Assembly (NCBI GenBank): GCA_036307825.1
Contig: JAXJWW010000071.1
Location: 1-35,150, forward strand
Length of the DNA stretch: 35,150 nt
Origin: RGIG9060 sp036307825
GTDB lineage: Bacteria > Spirochaetota > Spirochaetia > Treponematales > Treponemataceae
Reading direction: 5' to 3'
Both the position numbers and the translations under genes were made by a program. Of this stretch, positions 30,659 through 35,150 are shown piece by piece. The first letter of the stretch is position 1. Each line of letters begins with the position of its first letter. The notes under the pieces were generated by a model. It made no database searches and was not told where the DNA came from. It worked only from the letters and a program-made list of their open reading frames with translations.

Positions 30659-32788
30659 ATGATGTTTAATCCACATTATGCAATATGTTCTATAATTATT
30701 CTTTTCTTTCTTACATCTTTATATGTTACAAGAAAGAATCCACCAACAAGAAGAAATTATGCTTATATTGCTTTGTTAATTTGTTCTTGGGCAATTTCTA
30801 TTACAAGTTTAATTTTATCTTTTGTTTTTAATTCATCTTACTTTTCTGTAAATACATTGCATATTGTTTCCGTATTATATTTAATTTGTGCTTATACAAT
30901 ACCTGTTCTTTTTTATTTTTACGCAAAGGCAATTGCCTTAGATGAAAGTGAAAAAATTCCAAGTAAATATAAAAAAACAGTATTGTCCTTTTTTATCATT
31001 GAATTGCTTTTAATCATAACATCTTTTAAAACAAAATTGATTTATACAATTTCTCCTGAAAAAATGTATAAGATTGAGTTTGGACAAATTATTCCGTATT
31101 TTATTTCTACAACAATTTTGGTTTACTCTTTGATAGCATTGATAAAAGAATTTAAAATTTTGCCAAAGATAAAATTTTTTACAATGTTTTCATTTTTTGT
31201 TTTGATTGGATTCTCTGATATTATTGAAGGCTTTTATCCAAATGTTTTAATGACTTGTTTTGCATCTTCTATTGCAATGGTTTTAATTTATGTAAATATT
31301 CAAAAGCCAGAAAGTTTTATTGATAATGTTACAGAATGTTTTAATCAAAGTGCCTTTGTAATTATTGCCGATAAAGCTATAAGAGAAAATAAAGTTTTTT
31401 GTATTGGTGTTGCAATCGAAGATATTTCTTTTTTATCAACTTCATTATCAATGAAGACAATAAATTCTTTGTTAAGAGATATTGCAAAAGAATTAAAGCG
31501 TTGTGGTAAAAATTTAGAATTGTTTTATTTAAATCAAGGTAGATTTTGTTTTGTAGGAAAAGCTCCTGAATCAGAAAATTCTGAACAAGAAATTATTATC
31601 ACTAGAAAATACATTGATTCAATTACAGATAAAATCATGTCTTTGTTTAAGAAAACTTGGAAAAAAGAAAATTTTGAATTTACTCTTTTTGCTAGAATTG
31701 TAACTTTTATTCCAGATGAAATAAAAAATGCAGACCATGTTATTGATACAATAGATACTTTGATAAATTCAAATCAATATAGAAGTAATTATCCAGTTAG
31801 TTCTCAAAGAATTGATAATAAAAATAAAAATAGATTTTTTAAACTTGATTCTGTAATAAAAAATAGTTTAAAGCAGGATTTATTATCTGTTTATTATCAA
31901 CCAATTTATTCTTGTGCAAAAAAAAGAATTACAGGTTCTGAAGCTTTGATTAGAATGAAAGATGAAAACGGAAATTTTATAAGTCCTGAAGAATTTATTC
32001 CAGTTGCAGAAAAAAATGGTTGTATCTATCGTATCGGGGAATTTGTTTTTGAATCAGTTTGTAAATTTCTAAAAAAAATCGATGCGGAATTTTATGGTAT
32101 AGAAAAAATAGATGTAAATCTTTCTGTTATGCAATGTATGCAAACAAGCATGGCAACAACATTGTTATCAATTTCAGAAATTTATAATACTCCATTGAAT
32201 CTCATAAATTTCGAAATTACAGAAACTGCTTCTGCAGATTATCCTGAAGTTTTAAAACAGAATATGCATAAATTTGCAGATGCAGGAATTGAACTTTCTC
32301 TTGATGATTATGGTTCAGGTTATGCAAATATGAATTATATGCTTCTTCTTCCATTTAAAATGATTAAAATTGATAAGCAAATTGTGTGGGAAGCTTTTGC
32401 AAATCCTAAAGTTAGTTTGGTGTTGGCAGCAACAATTACAATGATAAAATCTCTTGGAATGTCTGTTTTAGCAGAAGGTGTTGAAACAAAAGAACAAAAA
32501 GAATGGCTTGAAGAACATGGTTGTGATTTTTTACAAGGCTATTATTTTTCTAGACCAATTCCACAAGATGAATATTTAGAGTATTTGGAAAAAGCAATCT
32601 GTGATAATTCAGAAAAATATAGTGATGTTTTAGATTACCGAAAACAAAAAGCAAAAGAAGACAAACTTAGAGAAGAAGAAAAACTTGAAGAAGAAAAATT
32701 AAAATTAGAAAGATTAAAAAATGATGGTGTATCATCATTAAAAATTGATGAAGACCATGAGTTAATTGAACTTATAGAAGAAATTTGA
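30659..32788 (+). CDS. Membrane c-di-GMP phosphodiesterase (7TM, degenerate GGDEF, EAL)
   Basis: 709 aa. About seven membrane helices fill residues 1-215, a histidine-kinase-type 7TM sensor architecture. Residues ~220-375 look like a GGDEF fold, but the catalytic loop reads LNQGRF, so cyclase activity is unlikely. The EAL domain (~395-650) looks active: EALIR (Glu428), NLSV, FEITET, DDYGSGYAN (Asp549-Asp550), MIKIDK, AEGVET and GYYFSRPI, so the metal and substrate residues are kept. A Glu/Lys-rich coiled tail of ~55 residues follows. It should degrade c-di-GMP in response to a membrane signal. Two adjacent ATGs (30659, 30662); GAGG at 30651-30654 fits 30662 slightly better. Confidence 0.92.
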   Translation: MMFNPHYAICSIIILFFLTSLYVTRKNPPTRRNYAYIALLICSWAISITSLILSFVFNSSYFSVNTLHIVSVLYLICAYTIPVLFYFYAKAIALDESEKIPSKYKKTVLSFFIIELLLIITSFKTKLIYTISPEKMYKIEFGQIIPYFISTTILVYSLIALIKEFKILPKIKFFTMFSFFVLIGFSDIIEGFYPNVLMTCFASSIAMVLIYVNIQKPESFIDNVTECFNQSAFVIIADKAIRENKVFCIGVAIEDISFLSTSLSMKTINSLLRDIAKELKRCGKNLELFYLNQGRFCFVGKAPESENSEQEIIITRKYIDSITDKIMSLFKKTWKKENFEFTLFARIVTFIPDEIKNADHVIDTIDTLINSNQYRSNYPVSSQRIDNKNKNRFFKLDSVIKNSLKQDLLSVYYQPIYSCAKKRITGSEALIRMKDENGNFISPEEFIPVAEKNGCIYRIGEFVFESVCKFLKKIDAEFYGIEKIDVNLSVMQCMQTSMATTLLSISEIYNTPLNLINFEITETASADYPEVLKQNMHKFADAGIELSLDDYGSGYANMNYMLLLPFKMIKIDKQIVWEAFANPKVSLVLAATITMIKSLGMSVLAEGVETKEQKEWLEEHGCDFLQGYYFSRPIPQDEYLEYLEKAICDNSEKYSDVLDYRKQKAKEDKLREEEKLEEEKLKLERLKNDGVSSLKIDEDHELIELIEEI

Positions 32789-32829
32789 TATTCTTCTAAA
32801 AATAAATTTTTTTTAAGGAATGAAGTAAG

Positions 32830-34026
32830 ATGGCAAAAATTCAAATGAAAAATGCAATCGCTGAACTTGACGGCGATGAAATGACTAGAGTTCTTTGGGC
32901 TGTTATTAAAGACAAATTATTAAATCCTTTTGTAGACTTAAAAACTGAATATTACGACTTAGGATTAAAACAGCGTGATGATTCAAATGATAAAATTACT
33001 TACGAAGCTGCAGAAGCAATCAAAAGATTGGGAGTTGGTGTAAAATGTGCAACAATCACTTCTAACGCTGCTCGTGTAAAAGAATATAACTTAAAACAAC
33101 TTACTCCAAGTCCAAACGGTATTATTCGTTCAGAACTTGACGGAACAGTTTTTAGAAAACCAATTATCGTAAAAAATGTTGAACCTGCTGTAAAATCTTG
33201 GAAAAAGCCAATTATCATGGGGCGTCATGCTTACGGTGATGTTTACAAAAACTGCGAAATCGAAGTGAAAGGAGCTGGAAAAGCTGAATTAGTTTTCACT
33301 TACGAAGACGGAACTGAAGAACGCAAAACAATTATGCAAATGAAAGGTCCTGGAATTTTGCAAGGTATTCATAATACAGAAAAATCAATCGAAAGTTTTG
33401 CTCGTTGTTCATTTAGATATGCTCTTGATGAAAAAGTTTCTGTTTGGTTTGCAACAAAAGATACAATCAGTAAAACTTACGATGGAAAATTCAAAGAAAT
33501 ATTCCAAAGAATTTTTGATGAAGAATTTAAAGCAGAATTTGAAAAAGCTGGTTTAGAATATTTCTACACATTGATTGATGATGCTGTTGCTCGTGTTATG
33601 AAATGTGAAGGTAACATCTTGTGGTGCTGTAAAAACTATGACGGTGATGTTATGAGTGACATGGTTGCGTCTGCTTTTGGAAGTCTTTCTATGATGACAA
33701 GTGTTTTGGTTTCTCCAAACGGTGCTTTTGAATACGAAGCTGCTCACGGAACTGTACAAAAACATTACTATCGCTACATGAACGGCGAAAAAACTTCTAC
33801 AAACCCAGTTGCCTTGATTTTCGCTTGGACAGGTGCTTTAGCAAAACGCGCTGAATTAGACGAAACTCCAGAATTGCTTGATTTTGCAAAAAAACTAGAA
33901 AAAGCAACTTTAGATACAATTGAAGATGGAATTATGACAGGAGATTTAAAACCGCTTGCAAATCCTGCTCCAAAAAAAGTTGTAAATTCATGGGAATTTA
34001 TCGACGAAATCGCAACTAGATTGTAA
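32830..34026 (+). CDS. icd: NADP-dependent isocitrate dehydrogenase (eukaryote-like homodimeric class)
   Basis: 398 aa. It converts isocitrate to 2-oxoglutarate + CO2 with NADP. The sequence matches the IDH1/IDH2-like subfamily rather than E. coli Icd: AELDGDEMTRVLW, SPNGIIRSELDGTVFRKPI, MGRHAYGDVYKN, ATKDTISKTYDGKFK, LIDDAVARVMKCEGN, CKNYDGDVMSDMVASAFGSL and AAHGTVQKHYYRY. Substrate residues equivalent to human IDH1 Ser94, Arg100, Arg109, Arg132, Tyr139, Lys212 and Asp252/275/279 are all present. The 2'-phosphate-binding HGTVTRH reads HGTVQKH (Arg to Lys), still basic. It most likely serves glutamate synthesis in an anaerobe. A strong terminator lies 30 bp beyond the stop. Confidence 0.97.
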   Translation: MAKIQMKNAIAELDGDEMTRVLWAVIKDKLLNPFVDLKTEYYDLGLKQRDDSNDKITYEAAEAIKRLGVGVKCATITSNAARVKEYNLKQLTPSPNGIIRSELDGTVFRKPIIVKNVEPAVKSWKKPIIMGRHAYGDVYKNCEIEVKGAGKAELVFTYEDGTEERKTIMQMKGPGILQGIHNTEKSIESFARCSFRYALDEKVSVWFATKDTISKTYDGKFKEIFQRIFDEEFKAEFEKAGLEYFYTLIDDAVARVMKCEGNILWCCKNYDGDVMSDMVASAFGSLSMMTSVLVSPNGAFEYEAAHGTVQKHYYRYMNGEKTSTNPVALIFAWTGALAKRAELDETPELLDFAKKLEKATLDTIEDGIMTGDLKPLANPAPKKVVNSWEFIDEIATRL

Positions 34027-34055
34027 AAATCAATAAAAATCATTTACTATAAACT

Positions 34056-34093
34056 AAAATCCCTGTGGAGAATAATTTTTCTGCAGGGATTTT
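34056..34093 (+). terminator. Intrinsic terminator of icd
   Basis: AAAATCCCTG (34056-34065) pairs with CAGGGATTTT (34084-34093), loop 18 nt, T-run to 34095. The A-run before the stem would also let it work on the minus strand. Confidence 0.85.
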
Positions 34094-34154
34094 TTGTTGT
34101 GTTTCAGATTAAGCAAACAAATTTTTGTCTTCCTATAGAATATATTTTTACTTT

Positions 34155-34184
34155 TTGATAAAATACCTTGAAGATTTTTATATT
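34155..34184 (+). promoter_or_regulatory. Candidate aspartokinase promoter
   Basis: TTGATA (34155-34160, 5/6), 18-bp spacer, TATATT (34179-34184, 5/6), leaving a ~38-nt leader to the ATG. The region is so AT-rich that alternative -10 boxes exist downstream (TATATA, ~34207). Confidence 0.35.
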
Positions 34185-34228
34185 TTTGTAAAACTTAATA
34201 AAATTTATATATATTGGAGAATTATTTT

Positions 34229-35150
34229 ATGTTGACACTAAAATTCGGCGGAACATCTATGGGAAGCGCAAGACGCATGTTGGATTCTGCCGCAATCATG
34301 ATTGGTAGAGCTGAACAAGACAAAATCAGCGTAGTAGTTTCTGCTGTTGCAGGAATTTCAAACAAACTTCAAGAAAGTATTGATAAGTGTTCAACTGGAA
34401 CGAATCCAGAAGAATTTATTTCTTTTGTTAGAGAAACTCACGCAAAAATTTGTAAAGATATAACAGATGAAGTTAAAAATTTTGACTCAAAAGCAGCAAT
34501 GGAAAAGGTAGAAGTTGTATTAAAAGAATACGAACGCCTTTTACAAGCAGTTAGTGCTTTTGGTGAATGTCCTCCATCAGTTTATTGTCGACTTATGGGA
34601 ATGGGAGAATTGATGAGTGCTCCAATTATGGAATCAATTTTGGCTGCAAAAGGCTACAAAGTTGAACTTATCGATTCAAGAAATATGATTATTACAACAG
34701 GAAACCAAGGAGAAGGGGATCCTGATTATCACTTAACTGATGAAGCTTTCAAACCTTATCGCAAAGGTGAAATTGCTGGGGATGCTCAAATTTTACTTTT
34801 CCCAGGATTTATCTGTGGATGGAAAGCAAATAATGACACAGAACCAATTATGGGGCTTTTAGGTCGTAACGGTTCAGACTTTTCTGCAGCAATTGTAGGT
34901 GCATCTTTGCGTTCTTCAAGAGTTGAGTTCTGGACAGATGTTGACGGAATTTACACAGCAGATCCTCGTATCATTCATGATGCAATTTTAGTTGACGACA
35001 TGACTTATGCCGAAGCAATGGAACTTTCTTTCTTTGGTTCAAAAGTTCTTCATCCAAAAACTCTAGCTCCTTTGGCTGCTCGTGGAATTGAAGCTTGGAG
35101 TTTGAACAGTCATAATCCAAGTTCTAGAGGAACAAGAATCGGAACAGGAC
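34229..35150 (+). CDS. Aspartokinase (3' truncated by the window end)
   Basis: 307 codons are visible and the frame is open at the edge. It phosphorylates aspartate, the first step to lysine, threonine and methionine. The start is ATG with GGAG 9 bp upstream. The kinase domain is clear: LKFGGTSMGSA at the N-terminus (ATP/substrate Lys-Phe-Gly-Gly), LGRNGSDFSAAIVGASL and EFWTDVDGIYTADPR. MTYAEAMELSFFGSKVLHPKT is of the ThrA/LysC-III type rather than the Bacillus type. The continuation may hold ACT domains and possibly a homoserine dehydrogenase, which cannot be seen here. An amino-acid-responsive leader is not evident. Confidence 0.95.
   Translation, partial: MLTLKFGGTSMGSARRMLDSAAIMIGRAEQDKISVVVSAVAGISNKLQESIDKCSTGTNPEEFISFVRETHAKICKDITDEVKNFDSKAAMEKVEVVLKEYERLLQAVSAFGECPPSVYCRLMGMGELMSAPIMESILAAKGYKVELIDSRNMIITTGNQGEGDPDYHLTDEAFKPYRKGEIAGDAQILLFPGFICGWKANNDTEPIMGLLGRNGSDFSAAIVGASLRSSRVEFWTDVDGIYTADPRIIHDAILVDDMTYAEAMELSFFGSKVLHPKTLAPLAARGIEAWSLNSHNPSSRGTRIGTG

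Noticed and set aside
1..35150. tRNA, rRNA or other known structured RNA genes
   Set aside because: No cloverleaf, rRNA segment or recognised riboswitch core was found on either strand by eye; short AT-rich gaps leave little room for them.

Overview
The window reads as chromosomal DNA of a spirochaete of the genus Treponema, probably a low-GC host-associated or gut species. The main evidence is the C-terminal half of cytoplasmic filament protein CfpA at the left edge, a protein typical of treponemes. Supporting evidence is a short AlaS of the spirochaete type without the C-Ala domain, groES encoded without an adjacent groEL, and several spirochaete-style lipoproteins. Isocitrate dehydrogenase, a GH31 glucosidase and an aspartokinase point to a metabolically richer organism than the syphilis group. 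No searches were run; family assignments come from motifs read in the translations.

Layout. 1-5134 (+): cfpA (partial), an unrecognised 418-aa protein, and a PPDK-family protein whose ATP-grasp half has lost most of its nucleotide-binding residues. 5198-10293 (+): alaS, a SurA/parvulin-like exported protein, nusB and a TPR lipoprotein, closed by a bidirectional terminator shared with groES (-). 10604-10940: the divergent groES/sigma-factor control region. It holds a textbook sigma-54 promoter with two palindromic enhancer-like sites upstream, feeding a group-2-like sigma-70 factor (+). 11814-19055 (-): recG, yggT and dnaE in an operon-like block, then a D-2-hydroxyacid dehydrogenase.

19056-24314 (+) is the accessory-looking part: a coiled-coil protein behind a hairpin-rich leader with a 20-codon upstream ORF, a DUF2442/DUF4160 pair, a lipoprotein, a 149-bp palindromic MITE-like element, a small outer-membrane-like protein and an S41 protease. 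24406-28505 (+): parE-parC, ParC carrying a histone-H1-like basic tail. 28538-34024 (+): GH31 glycosidase, a 7TM/degenerate-GGDEF/EAL protein and NADP-isocitrate dehydrogenase ending at a strong terminator. 34229 to the edge (+): aspartokinase (partial).

Three themes stand out. (1) A sigma-54 to sigma-70-family cascade, analogous to but not necessarily homologous with the Borrelia RpoN-RpoS pathway. (2) Several genes (parE, dnaE, the hydroxyacid dehydrogenase, perhaps alaS) have a good -10 box only 7-9 nt before the start codon, and mostly no Shine-Dalgarno, suggesting leaderless mRNAs. (3) A family of short hairpins with a GTTTG(C/T)-N3-(G/A)CAAAC core sits just upstream of start codons in the accessory region.
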